A stretch of DNA of 64,000 bases from Sphagnum compactum (GCA_965153455.1 OZ234495.1:22812875-22876874), one strand, 5' to 3'; positions 1 to 12,951 are shown, counted from the first letter of the stretch. Translations and numbers: made by a program. Notes: a model not told the origin generated them from the sequence alone.

Positions 1-1
1 A

Positions 2-433
2 GATGCAACAGTTAAATCATTGGAGGAGGCACCATCTAGGCGTGCAACAGGGAAAGGTCCATTCAATGTGTTGGAGGTCGATGTTGCATCATGGAAGGCA
101 TGGGCAGCACTGCCAGGGTGGGCACCCATCACTTCTTCCATAACACCGGTGGGTGTTCATTTTGCAGATTCAAGCTCTCTCCCTCTGCAATCAAATAAGA
201 CTGGTGTTGCAAAAGTTACAAGAGGAGAACCCTTGCTTTTAGTTGTTGACAAGGGAGTGACAGAGCTAGATAGTGATGACAGCTTGTTTATAGTAGCTTC
301 AGAAGGTAGCCATGAATTGAAGATCAAAGCGGGATCCAAAATTGCTGGAAGTCACGTGAAGTCTCTAGGCAAAGTTCTAATTGCTTTGAGGCCCCCTATT
401 CCTGCCAGTGAAGACCAGGCAGATTGGGAGTGA
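2..433 (+). CDS. 3'-terminal exon of an unrecognised gene (cut by the window edge)
   Basis: The frame is open from base 2 and ends at a TGA at 431-433. It gives about 143 residues with balanced, coding-like codon use and no low complexity. I see no start codon that must be the true start, so this is the C-terminal part of a longer protein that begins before the window. The visible part looks globular and beta-rich. It contains the stretches GPFNVLEVDVASWKAW and GVAKVTRGEPLLLVVDKG and ends in an acidic tail. I do not recognise the family and assign no function. It is convergent with the wax synthase gene on the other strand, with a MITE between them. Confidence 0.6.
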   Translation, partial: DATVKSLEEAPSRRATGKGPFNVLEVDVASWKAWAALPGWAPITSSITPVGVHFADSSSLPLQSNKTGVAKVTRGEPLLLVVDKGVTELDSDDSLFIVASEGSHELKIKAGSKIAGSHVKSLGKVLIALRPPIPASEDQADWE

Positions 434-556
434 AAAAATCTGAGAAGATTTGGTGGATAGTTTGCTAAATCTGGAATTGAAATACTACATAAATTTCCTC
501 TACAATCTCTGCTCTGTCCAGGGGATGGGTGGGGGAGGGTAGTGTTTCTGAATTTC

Positions 557-865
557 TAAGAGCACCTCCAATGTGCAGCAGGAAAGACCCCTTTTCATTA
601 AATCATGCAGCAGGATAGTGTAAATCCTGCTTTTCTCCTGTAACCGCCGCCCAAAATGCAGTGGTCATTTTTACACTTCTACAGAGGTTTTCCTGCTGTC
701 AATTTGGGCAGTGACAATTGTTGGTCCAGATGGAAAGGTGTAAATAGTCTTTCACTGTTTGAAGCAACTTTTTTGAAGTTTGTGAGTGGGAACGGTGAGC
801 ATTAAACACCAACTTATTTTAATGTAGAGGTGTAGTTTACCACTGTGGGGATGGAGATGCTCTAA
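557..865. mobile_element. Tourist/PIF-Harbinger-like MITE, 303 bp, TAA target duplication
   Basis: The element runs from 560 to 862. Its left end reads GAGCACCTCCA and its right end reads TGGAGATGCTC, imperfect inverted repeats of each other. Both ends are flanked directly by TAA (557-559 and 863-865). A 3-bp TWA target duplication with short terminal inverted repeats is the known signature of PIF/Harbinger-derived (Tourist-like) MITEs. It has no coding capacity. It lies in the 3' flank of the left-edge gene. Confidence 0.75.
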
Positions 866-1275
866 GGCTCGCACATTTGCAATCTCATGTTGCAGATCAC
901 GCAATCAGACTTTTTTTTTTTCCTCCTTCCTCTGCTGCGTGTACCACACATAACATTGCTGGCTATTGATTCTTGCAACAAGAGTTGAACCCTCTTGCTT
1001 CAGTTCAGATGAAATCCAGAAGTTACTTTATGACTGCAGCCTGAGTATCCCTTGCATCTATCGTGTATGCTTTGTGATGCTTTTACCTCAAAACTCTCAT
1101 CACTCACACATTCCAGTTTTATGCCCACTTGCAAACATGGGGATCATGAAGGGTACAAGAAATCAATCCAAAATGGAGGATTTGATTGCCAGAGTAAGAG
1201 CAACAGTTTGGATTGTGTGCTGTGGCAGTCCACCACAGTTACTGGATAACAGGTTCTTCATCAACTTCTATGAAT

Positions 1276-3656
1276 CTATGAAGGATAATATTGAGGCAGA
1301 AAGTTTCTGAAAAAATCTTGAAACTCTGATATGGCTTTGAAGTCGGTCCCTCCTCGGCACACAGATGGGTAGAACAGCCAAAGTGCAGAGAAAAACATGA
1401 CACACAGAGTGATGGGTACAGAGACAAGCTTTATGACCTTAATACGAAATTTGCGTCGAATGAAGATCTCAAAAACACTCATAATTCCATGTAAAGTGAA
1501 GAAGGCTGTTGCATCCCATGTTGGTGGTGATAGTGTCATGTAGAAGAATATCAGTTCATGCATCAGGCCAGAGACCACCAAACACAAAAATAAAGCAAGT
1601 GATCGAGGCCATAGTGGCAATCCGGAGAGTTTCTGAGAATCAAAACCTGCAATAGCCAGCAAAATCAAGCATCAGTTCAGCTCAGCAAAATTCATCCAGT
1701 GACTTTTCTTCAAGGCATTTCCCCTGGCCTAGTTAGCTGGTTAACCATTGAGTTTGTACACTTTCCTCTCTGGAATGTGCACCAAATACATGACTCATCC
1801 TGCCCAGTAGGGAGGACTGTGCATTCATTCATGTTGGCTTTGGTCCTGGACAAAGTTCTTAGATGCTGTGCTCATTTGCTTGGCTGATTGGTGGCTGTTG
1901 CCAATGCGCACAAGCAAATACCTCTGAATTCTCATCTGTAACCCTTATCTATGAGATTGCAGAGAAATCTCCACCACAAAACTTTGAAGGTAACATGACA
2001 ATGAATGTGGTTGTAACCTAATAAGAGTCACTCACAAAGTGTCAGACATTCAACTTCATCATGAATAGAAGTGACAAACTGCCATGACTACCTGCTGACC
2101 CCTGACAGTGGGTGTACACAAGCACATAATAATCTGCCCAAGATTTCAGGCAAACCATTATACAAGAGTTTTCTGTTGCATTTCCAGAACCAACAGGTAG
2201 ACTCAATCATGATATTGGCTAGCACTCAAGAGACATAGCTACACAAAAAAGTGAATACTATCCTCACTAAAGCTGCAACAAGTTTGTGAGGGTAAGTTTT
2301 CATTGAATTTTAGCTTGTCCCCACACAAGCAAGCATCTAAGGCTTACAGACTCCTTCGTAGAGTGTAGTGGTTGGAGCCTCCTGCAACCTATATATCCTT
2401 TAAGCACACTACCGGTGGCTACTGGGATGCAGAACATCTGATGAGCCACTGGAAAAAATGGGTGTGTACTGAATTCCTGCAACTGCTGAAGATTTTTATA
2501 GCTTTAGGTCAAATTCTATGATAAAAATTCTGCCAGACAGCTTTGAGAAAGCTCAGCATAATTTAGTTGAGTTGATTCGAAGATGGATTTAGGTTGGGGC
2601 GGAAGGGTTGAGAGCTCAAAGACTGAACCACAACTGACCTGGTGAATTGAGGAGCGCACTTGATTTCATGCTTTCTCTCGAAGCTTCGATAGGTTTGCAA
2701 GCTCCATTCAACTCTTCTGCCTCTGCTTTATGCACAGGAAATTTCCCTGAGCTTGTCTCTCGTCCCCACAAACCGCAAAAACACAGCACAGGTTCATAAA
2801 CAGCAACCCGCATCAGATTGCTGATCAGCAGATTCCACCTCCTTCCCCAGAAATCTGTGAGAGAGTCTGACAGAAAAGGCTTGTTGAATGCAGGCTCAGT
2901 TTCTATACCCAGTGCTGCTGATGCAAGCAGAGAAACACCATCAAAGATCAGGCTGGGTGTGATATAAATCTGAGCACTGTACAGTATATAAATGACCCAC
3001 CATGGTAGCTGTGCACGAAAGGAATATGAGGCAGTGATCATTGCCAAAAAGATGAACTTTAAAAAAAGCCTCAGTAACACAATGTACCATAGCTTAGATT
3101 CATCTAGAATCTGGAAAAAATTCCTCCCACCCATTGCATGGTTCTTAAGAAGATTGGAGTTGTTGTTTTGTTGCAAGTCCTTTACTGCATCAGACTTCAT
3201 TCTCTTCCTCTGAATGCTGGAGGTATTGATCCCATTGTGCTTTCCATGGGTCTCACTTGCAGAAGCTGGATCTTGGAGCTTTTTGGCGACTAGGGCACCA
3301 CCAGATTCTGGAGCGATTCTAGACACTCTGGACGATTGGGTCTTGAGATGCAAAGAGAGGTTCATAACAGCAAGGAATCTAGGGAAAGTAGCAATAGCCC
3401 AAGGGTCGGAAGCAGGGCCAGCATCCCAACACAAGAGTACAAGCTTGAAACTGGTGAGCCAGGTGAAGAAGCAAGAGAGCAATCCTCTCTCAAACACGGT
3501 ACCCAATTTCAGAGGCATGTAGACATAGAATGCAAGCAAGGGCAGCAGTGCTAGCAATCTCCACATTCCTTTGGGGAGGAGCTTCATGACCCCATAGTAA
3601 ACATACGCCATTCCTACACTGCTCACAGCTACTACTGCCACAGATGACCACGCCAT
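1276..3656 (-). CDS. Wax synthase-like long-chain-alcohol O-fatty-acyltransferase (MBOAT family), 2 exons
   Basis: Predicted exons are 3656-2639 and 1646-1276, joined across a 992-bp intron (GTCAGT donor, TTGCAG acceptor). The split glycine codon stays in frame and gives 462 residues. The family esterifies fatty acyl groups to long-chain alcohols in the ER membrane. N-terminal hydrophobic segments (about residues 5-75), the DFWGRRWN motif (268-275) and VSGLMHE with the presumed catalytic His (about 369) match plant wax synthases, as does the hydrophobic C-terminal region. The start at 3656 (MAWSSV) is chosen because membrane segments begin there; an in-frame upstream extension of 29 residues looks like 5' UTR. 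The protein is longer than the roughly 340-350 residues usual for Arabidopsis members. The extra length lies in two polar inserts, about residues 105-180 and 297-340, the second just before the intron. Exact substrates cannot be read from the sequence. Confidence 0.87.
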
Positions 3657-3660
3657 TCTT

Positions 3661-4059
3661 CTTCTACAAGGTTCTGCGTTTCGCAAACAAAAACGTTGCG
3701 AGAACCCCCTCCCGCCCACAAACACTCCAAACCAGGCCATCAACTAATAAGAGCATCTCCATCTCCATATCCATCTCCACCAGTGTTGGGTGGTTATCAG
3801 AAACCCGGAGGAGACCCCCGGGGGTTATCATGGCGGTTCTTAAGATTCATTCGAGTTGTCCGTCAAGTTCTCCTGCGTTTCAGCCTGCGTTTGGTCCTCC
3901 CTCTCATCCTCCCTTTTTGAGATATCCCTTAAAAGTGCATAAAAGTCAGGACCAGCCTTGAAAACACAGGATAAAGTCTTCAAAAGTGATCACTGCTGTG
4001 GTCACTTTTCTAACCACACAACACTCTGCCTTTGTGGCCATAGACCACGGGCTACTATG
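3661..4059. other. Upstream flank of the wax synthase gene
   Basis: This stretch should hold the promoter and 5' UTR of the minus-strand wax synthase gene. Near 3745-3765 there is a solitary TAAGAGCATCTCCATCTCC end that resembles the MITE ends at 560 and 52837. I found no matching right end. A poly-G run lies at about 4060-4071. No coding sequence was recognised. Confidence 0.4.
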
Positions 4060-4490
4060 GGGGGGGGGGGGGATAGGGTAGGCCTACCTACCTAGTTATC
4101 TACCTACCTGCCATGGGTAGGTTACTTAGGGAGTTATGTAGGAGTTACCTAAGGAACTATTTCTTATGTTAGGAGATACTTAAGGGCCATTTATGGGAGG
4201 TTATATAGGGCTTATTTAAGAGACTATCTAAGGAGTTTTTAAAGTTAATGGATACATAGGAGGCTATTTAAGGGAATACTTCAAAACTACCTAATGGCCT
4301 ACCTTGATTGAGGATGCTTAAGGACTTTGTAAGTTAGGAGATACTTAAAGCACTACTTATGGGGTTACATTTTGAGGGGTATTCAAAGATTACAAAGGGC
4401 CTTACTTAAGTTAGGTGATACTTAGGTGAAAGGCCTATTTAAGGTCTTACATAGGGCTTATTTAAATGTATATAAGGGCTATCAAAATCA
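4060..4490. repeat. Degenerate low-complexity array of TAGG/CTTAAGG-like words
   Basis: About 430 bp are built from variants of short words such as TTAGGAGATACTTAAGG and TATTTAAGG, with no exact period. It looks like an old, scrambled simple-sequence expansion. It has no open reading frame of note. Confidence 0.6.
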
Positions 4491-5129
4491 TAGTTTAATA
4501 TCAGAAGCAAAACATGTCATCCTTATTATCCTCGCTCGTAATTAAACCCCAAAACCAAAAGTGCAATCCAAAATCACAAATCTTCAACCTTGTGCAAAAA
4601 AGTAATCCATAATCTTTGGTTTAAACCCCATAAGTTTTGTCTTATTGGCGGGAATTATATTAGTGCAAGCACCCTGCACTCATTTTTTCTCTTTTTCATT
4701 TCTCACTCAAGTAAAAAGGTTTTTTCATTTGGAGATCCATGGCATCCTCAAGTCATGCTTCTAGTTTTGTGGGCGATAGTTCTAGTATTTCACGATCAAT
4801 TAATCTAGTTCTTTATCCTCAAGCGATGATGAGATGATATAAAAGATGTTTGCAAACATGGATAGACAAAGACAATGTGTTTTTGCAACTGCAATGATTG
4901 CTACTAACTCAGCTACCATGTTCAATGGCAATGAGATAGAGAAGGGTTTGGGTCACTCAATGGATTTGGGTGTGGGAGTTCATGATATGCTTACTACTAT
5001 GTGAACAACATCAGGGTTTTTCAAGATTTTGACCAACTTCACTTTGGCCAAATTTCACAAGTTGATATTATTAATGGGGTCCACCATAGTGCGCCATGCA
5101 CGATTTTCAAGTGAGCATCGCATTCAAGT

Positions 5130-6110
5130 TTTGAATTTAGGGTTTAGATTAAAGTTTTAGTTTTAAAGCTTAAGATTTAAAGTTTATATTAGGGTTTAGA
5201 TTAAGGTTTTAGTTTTAATGCTTTGGATTTAAAATTTATATTAGGGTTTAATTTTCAAGGCTTTTAATTTAGGGTTTTAGTTTTTTAAGGCTTTTAACTT
5301 AGGGTTTGGATTAAGGTTTTAATTTTGTTAAGCTTTTGATTTAAGGTTTGGTTTAAAATTTTAATTTTAAGGCTTTGGATTTAAGGTTTGAATTAGGGTT
5401 TTAGCTTTAAGGCTTTGGATTAAGGTTTTAGTTTTAAGATTTGGATTTAGGTTTTTGTTTTAAGGCTTTGAATTTAAGGTTTGAATCGGGCTTTAATTTT
5501 AGGGCTTTGGATTAAGGTTTTAGTTTTAAGACTTGGATTCAGGTTTTTGTCATAAGGCTTTGGATTTAAGGTCTGAATTAGGGTTTTAGTTTTAAAGCTT
5601 TGGATTTAAAGTTTGGCTTAGAGTTTTAATTTTAAAGCTTCAGATTTAGGGTTTGGATTAAGGTGTTAGTTTTGGGGCTTTGGATTTGAGGTTTAAATTA
5701 AAGTTTAATTTTAATGTTTAGATTAAAGTTTTAGTTTTAGGGCTTTGGATTTTGGGTTTGGATTAAGGTTTTAGTTTTAAGGCTTTGGATTATGATTTTA
5801 TTTTTTAAAGCTTTTGATTTAAAGTTTGGGTTAAGGTTTTAGATTTAATGCTTTGGATTTGAGGTTTTAGTTTAAAGGCTTTAGATTTAGGGTTTGGACT
5901 AGGGTTTTAGTCTTAGGGAATTGGATTTAGGGTTTCAATTAAGGTTTTAATTTTAAGGCTCTTAATTTAGGGTTTTTGTTTTAAGGCTTTGGTTTTCAAG
6001 TTTGGATTAAGCTTTTTGTTTTAGGGTTTTAGTCAATTTAAGGCTTTGGATTAAAGTTTCGAGCTTTGGATTAAGGTTTTAATTTTAAAGTTTAGAGTTA
6101 GGATTTACAA
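5130..6110. repeat. Telomere-like degenerate minisatellite (TTTAGGGTTT / GGCTTTGGATT)
   Basis: Nearly 1 kb alternates variants of TTTAGGGTTTGGATTAAGG with TTTTAGTTTTAAGGCTTTGG, giving a rough unit of about 40 bp. The core resembles the plant telomere repeat TTTAGGG but is heavily mutated, and the array is strand-biased (G/T-rich on the plus strand throughout). It contains no gene. Confidence 0.75.
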
Positions 6111-7286
6111 GTGATCACCACATTCGGACTAAATGTCCTTCAAAATTGACCCTTGAACAACACCTTTTATAGTTCATTTTGTACATGAAATAGGATAATG
6201 TTTCCATGTATGATGCATTTGTATGGAATTGGTCAAAGAATGTAGTTTGTGATGATGTCATCTTTATTGCATATTGCATTACTAATGCAATTGGAAATGA
6301 AATTTGATGCCCCATAACACAAGAGCAGGTTGTTAGGCACAAAATTAACCTGCCCCTAACAATTTATTCTAAACCATTCCCCCTTGCCCTTTGGAGGACA
6401 TCCAAAAGGTGTCAAAATTAAATAATAAACTTTCTATCTTTTTGCAATTATTTTACTCCATTCTACCCTTGTCTGATCCAAACAATAACTCCTCCCCTAT
6501 TCACAACCATGTCCCTTTATTCATGTTATAACTAACCATAACCTTAAACCAATGAATTACAACTAGGACCACACACACAACATGCATTAATTGGAACAAA
6601 ATTTTCTCAAATCAAATCTTCATACATCAAAGAAAAAAAAGGAGATTTACATTGGAATCCTTAGTTCCTAAATGTTGATCTTTTACTCCAACCCAAATTC
6701 CTACTCATACTTGACAAAAAAAACATCCTCCTGCCTATAATTAGTTATTTATTTTCTTTATTTTCTCTATTTATTTCAATTATACTCCATTCCTAGCCAT
6801 GTTAACAACCACTACTTGTTCACTTGCTCTTTGAAACCGATTCTCCTTTTTCCTACTTCCCTTGCTTTCACACAATCTAGGTTAAAACTTTGTATTTCTT
6901 TCTTAGTTAAACCCCTTTCTTTTTTCCTCCTACCTTGCTAGAATAATCATCAATTATTTGTACCTTCTTTCCCATTCGCCCTTGAATGGAACAACACCTA
7001 AAGACCTCCCTTGAGCAACCATCATCATCAACTAGTGATGCCTCCACCTTCGACTTCACTGTGCTAGCTACTTGGTGGGGTGCACCTTGAAAATTCACTT
7101 CTTCATGATGCAACCAACTCCCAAAGTGGGAGTTCCCTTAGGAGTGTGAGGGGTCATTCCCTCACACTCTCCTACACTCTCGGGAGCACGAAATGTGACT
7201 CCCAAGCCTCCTCTTGGCCCACACCTTTGCAAGCCCTCGCCTTGGTCGCGAACCCAAGGCTAGGATTGGGACACGTGAGATGATTA
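6111..7286. other. AT-rich intergenic DNA
   Basis: No gene or clear repeat was recognised. A short GC-richer patch at about 7090-7270 contains an imperfect inverted repeat around GAGTGTGAGGGGTCATTCCC, of unknown meaning. Confidence 0.4.
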
Positions 7287-7935
7287 TATAAGTTAAATTG
7301 ATGAACAATGGCTAGCTCATTGGTTTAATTGTGTTCAAATGAACATGCATATGAAATGATGCATTGGGTTGATGTGAGCGACCAACTAGATTTCAAAACC
7401 TTTATCAAATAGAACCTTAAACCTCATATTGATCAACAAAATAACATCGATTCACTCACATTTGACTATTTTCCAAGTTTATATGTTGAACAACCAGCTC
7501 CTTGGATCCATTAGGTTCAAGTCAACAATTAGATGAGATGATGATATTTCATTAGGTTCAAGTGAATAACCAATTGGATCTATTAGACCTTGATAAATAA
7601 AAACCTTGCCATTGGTCAATAAAAGAATATTAATGCAACAACATGATGTGGTTGTCCAAGTTGAATTGATGAGCAACAACTAGCTCACGAAGTTCATTGT
7701 GTTCAAATGAACAAGTAGATAAGATGATGATTTCATTGGGTTGATATGAACAACCGGTTAGATCTCCTAGACCTTGATAAAACAAAACCCTAAACCCCAC
7801 ATTGATCAACAAAATAACATCAATGCATTCACATATAATGATTGTCCAAATTTATATGTTGAATAACCAATCTTTAAATTCATTAAGTTCAAATAAACAA
7901 CCACAACAAATGACCATGACTTCACTAGGAAAGCA
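7287..7935. repeat. Diverged satellite-like tandem array, about 185-bp period, 4 copies
   Basis: The landmark GTTCAAATGAAC and its variants occur at about 7333, 7515, 7701 and 7887, so the spacings are 182, 186 and 186 bp. Surrounding words recur at the same offsets, such as TTGATCAACAAAATAACATC and TTTATATGTTGAA. Copies are clearly diverged. No coding sequence. Confidence 0.75.
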
Positions 7936-8884
7936 AGTTCAAACAAATCATATAAGTAGAAATCTTTATAGATTCTAATTTGACAAAATTACAAAGTGTG
8001 AAAAACATAAGTTAAATTAGCAAGCCTAATAAAAAAATTAAAAGAAATCATTTGCATATGACTCCATATTTTCAAATGATTCAAATGTATCATACCATTC
8101 CAAAAAATCTTGTAAGTAATTTATTTCAATTTGAAATCATTTATGAAGAGAACATCTTTTGAGACCATCTGAGGTTACAAATTTATGGTAAGCTTGATTA
8201 TTGATTTTGATAAGTTCAAAAACATTCCATGCAATTGTTTCTCCCATTACCTTACACCACCCCATGCTTATTCAGCGAAAACACCCAAGCATGGACAAGG
8301 TCATGGGTATGCATAAAAGAATGTATGCAACCATAACATTGTTGGTGAAAGGTGGTAGAAGATAGCAAGCATCATCAACAATTGGTGTGATGAAAAGCTG
8401 CTGGAAGTTTTGAAAATCAGGAATTGAAGAATTTAGAACCTTAGGATGGAGATCAAGCTTCAAAACATTGCATTATGATTGATGCAATTACATACGTGAT
8501 TAATTCACAAAGCTTGCAACAAAACATAAAAATAATACCAACAAGACAAAAACAATGCCTCCCACATAATTAACTTATAGTTTAGAGTGTTGAAAAAAAC
8601 ATCTTTATTTTCCCATGATCTAAAAATGAAGACCATTTGGTTGGGAGTGAAAGGACAAATAATCAACTAGGTATAGAAACCTTACATGAAGCTCCACCTC
8701 TGTTGTACTTGGGGTTGTTGTTAAAATTCCTTATCGTCAAAATTACAACTACTGTTGGAACTCCACCGAATTATTGTTGGAACTTTTCAATGTTGAAGCT
8801 CTACTGTTGTCAAAACTTGAATAAGTAGCTCCACTATCAAAACTTGTTGAAACTTTTGTTAATGTTTCACCTTCATTGAAGTTA

Positions 8885-9105
8885 TGTCATGTATTTGCAA
8901 TTTTCAATGTTCAAAGTCATTGTCGAAACCCAAAACCCACAAAGCTTCAGTGAATATCAATGTTCAAAGCTCACTACCAAAACCACAACACCTATGAAGC
9001 TCGTTGAATATTGAAGTTCAAAGGTCACTACTGAAACCACAAAACCCACAAAGCTTCATTGAAAATTGAAACTCAAAGTTCACCACCAAAACCACAACTA
9101 CATTA
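8885..9105. repeat. Minisatellite, about 54-bp period, 4 copies
   Basis: GTTCAAAG and its variants recur at about 8909, 8962, 9016 and 9071. Between them lie CACTACCAAAACCACAA and CACAAAGCTTCATTGAA variants. This is noncoding tandem DNA within an AT-rich region. Confidence 0.7.
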
Positions 9106-12100
9106 CCAAAAAAACTAATTGAAACCCTATTTCCTTTAAACTCTCCTTTGCCAAGTTCATTACATTGTTTAATGTTTTGTATTTCTCACAAACTAGTTTT
9201 GTTCCAAACCTTCCTCACAAATGAACACTTATTTCAATCACCTTTGCAACATACAAAAGAAACACAAGATACAAGATTAAATTCCTTTAATCATGAATTA
9301 AAAGGCCAATTTTGAATTTATTTTTGTATTTTTTGCCTTTGGGAAATGCATGTCATGCCTTTTTGTGTTTGAAGTTTCTTTTGTTAAACCCAATATCGGA
9401 ACCCTATCTTTCAAAACTTTACGAATAACTCTATTATCACAACTTAATTTTTTTTCAAAGATTTAGTTTTGGTATATAACCATTGGTTATTATAAATCGG
9501 ATCAAACCCCAAAGGTTATCAAGACAATTTTTAAAATTCAGAATCATAGTTCCAAAACATCAAAGACCTAGTTTTGGTATATAATCATGGCTTTCAAATA
9601 TTGTTTTGAAGGAATCAAACGACTGCCTTTCTCATTGGCAATTATTTCATTAAATCCATCAATTCTTTAAGGTTTTTGAAATAATCAAGATGAATGGTTC
9701 TTTGATTTATTTCTTTTCAAAGAACTGGGACCAACGATTATTTAATTTTGAAATAATTCAAAATCCTAGAATTGATTATTCTTTATAAATTCAAATAATT
9801 GCACAACATTAATCTCCACCTACACCCCCTTTTGCACTAATGTTGTGAGGATATGATGACTTAATTTTCCTACATAGAAGTTTATATCTCTTTAAATTTA
9901 GTTTTGTTAATACTTAAGTAAATCATGTTTATTTATTAAAATTTTAATTTAATAATTACATATTGAACATTTGGGCCAATTTAATCAAGTGATCCTTAAA
10001 TTGGACAAGTTCATTTGACTAATGGTTTTTATTATAAATTTCAATTTTTTGGTTGCTTTATTTTAATATATTTTCAACATTAAAAAAATCTTTTACTTGT
10101 ATAGTGTAGGTGGTCAAATGTGGATTCCTCATTATCACACATTTTGGGTTTTACAATTTATATTTGTAATTGATTATTAGTTGCAAAGGACATATGCAAC
10201 TAATGACCTATGAATTACTAAACTCATGTCATTTCATCCACCTTGTTGCAAGAGACCACGATGAAACATTTAGTTGCAAAGATCAATTGTATCATAATTA
10301 AATTTTTTTTATAACATTAAAATATCATTTCATAAATTTTCATGGTGTGACATGTAAAGTGTAAAGTGATGTGGATGTCATGTCAATTTAATCATTTTAT
10401 TTAACGAGGTGTTATAAAATATGTTTTCTCATAAAAATGATATGTGTCAAAATATTGTTCACACATGTTCAATTATGAGTCATACACAATGTAGAATGAA
10501 TTAGGTGTAGAATTCACTTGTCAACTTTTTATATGATGTTAGGGTGATAAATATGTAGATGTTCAGGTCAATTCCTTATGCCAAAAGACGAGATATATGA
10601 TTACATATAAAAATTAAGCTAATTTATTTTATTTAAGCTTATAACATGGGCTAAGTAGGAACTTAGGTGGCATAGTTTACACACCTTAACCAAAGTTAGC
10701 CATGTAAACTACCTTGCTTAAATTATACAATTATAGATGGTAGATGATTTTGTTGAAATATTAAAACCTAAATGTTTTTTTTAACATTAACCATTTTTAA
10801 ATGAAAATATATGATAATAAAGCACTTCACATTTTATTTTACATGAATTCCAATCATGGGTGTGTGGATTAATATAATGTGATATCAAATTACAATTTTG
10901 TAACTTTTGTGTGTAGAAATATGGAATAAGAAATTTGTGAGAAATACATTCAAGGTACAATGTGAATAATCAAACTTCTGGAATGTTGCCTATGAATTGT
11001 TTATTGGAATAAATTCCACTTCCTTTAATTTTTTTTCATCTTTTAAAATTGACAACTCATTAATTCTAAATTTTGCAAGGTTATTCATCTTATTTTCATC
11101 ATTCACATGGCCCAATTCTAATCTTTTTCACATTTCACAAGAGTTATGCACAACACAAGTTATAGCTAGAATAAGTGCCCTATTAAAACACAAAAAATGA
11201 AATGTTTCCATATCCACCATCAAATCGTCAAAGAGTCAAAAACATTTCCAACTATGAGGATGCTTAGAGAATTGATAGTACTATCATATTTCCTCCCCTC
11301 ATCATCATTTGGATTATGTCATTTTAGTCGTTTATAAATAAGGGCATGTTAGACAAATAAAGTCACCAAAAAGATAAATGTCACCATTGTGTCCTAAACA
11401 ATAAGTGCTAAAGAAGTTTAATGTTGTCACATCAAACATATCATAACAAGAAGAATGCTTATAATAGAAATTGTCATTGTTTGAATCAAATCCACCTCTA
11501 TGCAAGTTGTGCTTCATCTCACACTATATTGAATAGTCTTCATTGTCATCATAGTTTTTTCTGCATGAGCTTTGTGCTTGTCTTCTGATGAGCCTCTTTG
11601 AAACAAATTCTAAAACGCATCTTCCATGTTTGCATATCTGAAAATTTCTTCTGTTTCATTGGCAGTCAAAGATGAAAGAATCTTTGCAAAAGAATTCACA
11701 TAAGATATCCAATGGGTTTTAAGGTTTACTATAATGTGCACATTTTCATTAGTGAATCTATGAAACAATGTTGAGTACTATAATCATAAATTTTAGTTTA
11801 TTATCTTAATGCCCAATAATCTAATACGCCCCTAAGTATTGAATTTCATCCTCAAAGATTTGTGGCATCATCTTGGTTCATCCCTCAATACCCAACGTGT
11901 TCCCATCATTTCCAAGTCCAAATAAGCCAGCCTTCAGTCCAAATAATTCATTTTCCAAATATGTTTGCCTTGTTCCCAACATCATCAATCCCAAATCATC
12001 CACTTTTTCGACATTTGATTGACGACCTTGATGTTCTCACGGGCTCTAAGACATGAGTTAGAAACCATATGAAAACAATTGAAAACCTAAATCTAGTTTT

Positions 12101-12300
12101 ATCCTAACCACAAATTTTACCTCATTGCATGTAAAAATCTAAGAGCATGTTCTAGTTGCAAAGTTCAATTGCAAGCTTCAGTAAATCTCTTCTTAACAAC
12201 GAAGCTCCATATTTCATTGCAAACTGGATTTCATCCTCAAAAAAATTCTGCAAAATACCCTGACTGCTAGGAATTGTTGCCAGATTTTCAGGTCAATTGC
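9106..12300. other. AT-rich gene desert
   Basis: I see no supportable gene here. A short diverged duplication around TAGTTTTGGTATATAA (about 9464 and 9570) is the only structure I noticed. Confidence 0.4.
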
Positions 12301-12517
12301 TCCAGATCAGACATCACCAATTGCTATGACAGAAGCAGTGGTAAGGTTTTGGGGGAACTCTGCATGAGTGCTATCTGATCTCCAATCTGAAAACTGTAAC
12401 CTGGGTCCTTAGGGAAAAGCATACCTGTCACTTCTGTACTTCAGGTACTGTTTGGGAGACTCTCAGAATTGCTATTAACAAGAAAAAACAACCCAAACTG
12501 TTGATTTGAGGAAAGAC

Positions 12518-12724
12518 ATGGCTTCTGCAGAGGAGGTCTCACATGCTGCAGCACCAAACGCAACGAGGAAGTGGGAAGAAGCTGTTGTGTTGGAAGAGGA
12601 CCTGAACACGGATGAGTCTCTTGGTTTAGCTCATGTTAAAGCTATTCAGGCAAAGCTGAGGAGAGCTCAACACAAGATACTGTCAAACAAATGGAAGCCT
12701 TGCTTTCTTGTGCAATTTTCTTGA
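12518..12724 (+). CDS. Possible small or partial gene, 68 residues, unrecognised
   Basis: An ATG at 12518 opens a 68-residue frame with noticeably coding-like composition: acidic and helical at the start (AEEVSHAAAP, KWEEAVVLEEDLN), then basic and helical (KAIQAKLRRAQHKI). The last dozen residues look less coding-like, so a splice donor may lie earlier. It is tail-to-tail with the LpxB-like gene. It could equally be an exon of a larger gene, a fragment, or part of the LpxB-like 3' UTR read backwards. I assign no function. Confidence 0.3.
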   Translation: MASAEEVSHAAAPNATRKWEEAVVLEEDLNTDESLGLAHVKAIQAKLRRAQHKILSNKWKPCFLVQFS

Positions 12725-12951
12725 ATAAGATTGTAGAGACCTAGGGGACAGATTTCCCTACGACACAAAAAGTTCTTTCCATTAGTCCTGAATGCAAGTC
12801 TAGAACTATCCGGTGCCAAAGGAGAAAGGTTACCAGTGTACACAATCTGGATCATTGTTGCCTGTAAACCACCAAGCATATGGCATGTACCTTGGTGGTG
12901 AAGTTGATGACTTGCTAGAGACAGACAGAACAACTCCATTGAAAAGAATGG

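Noticed and set aside
3741-3765. A third Tourist-like MITE beginning TAAGAGCATCTCC
   Set aside because: Only one end was found. No reverse-complement end with a TAA flank was seen within the following kilobase.
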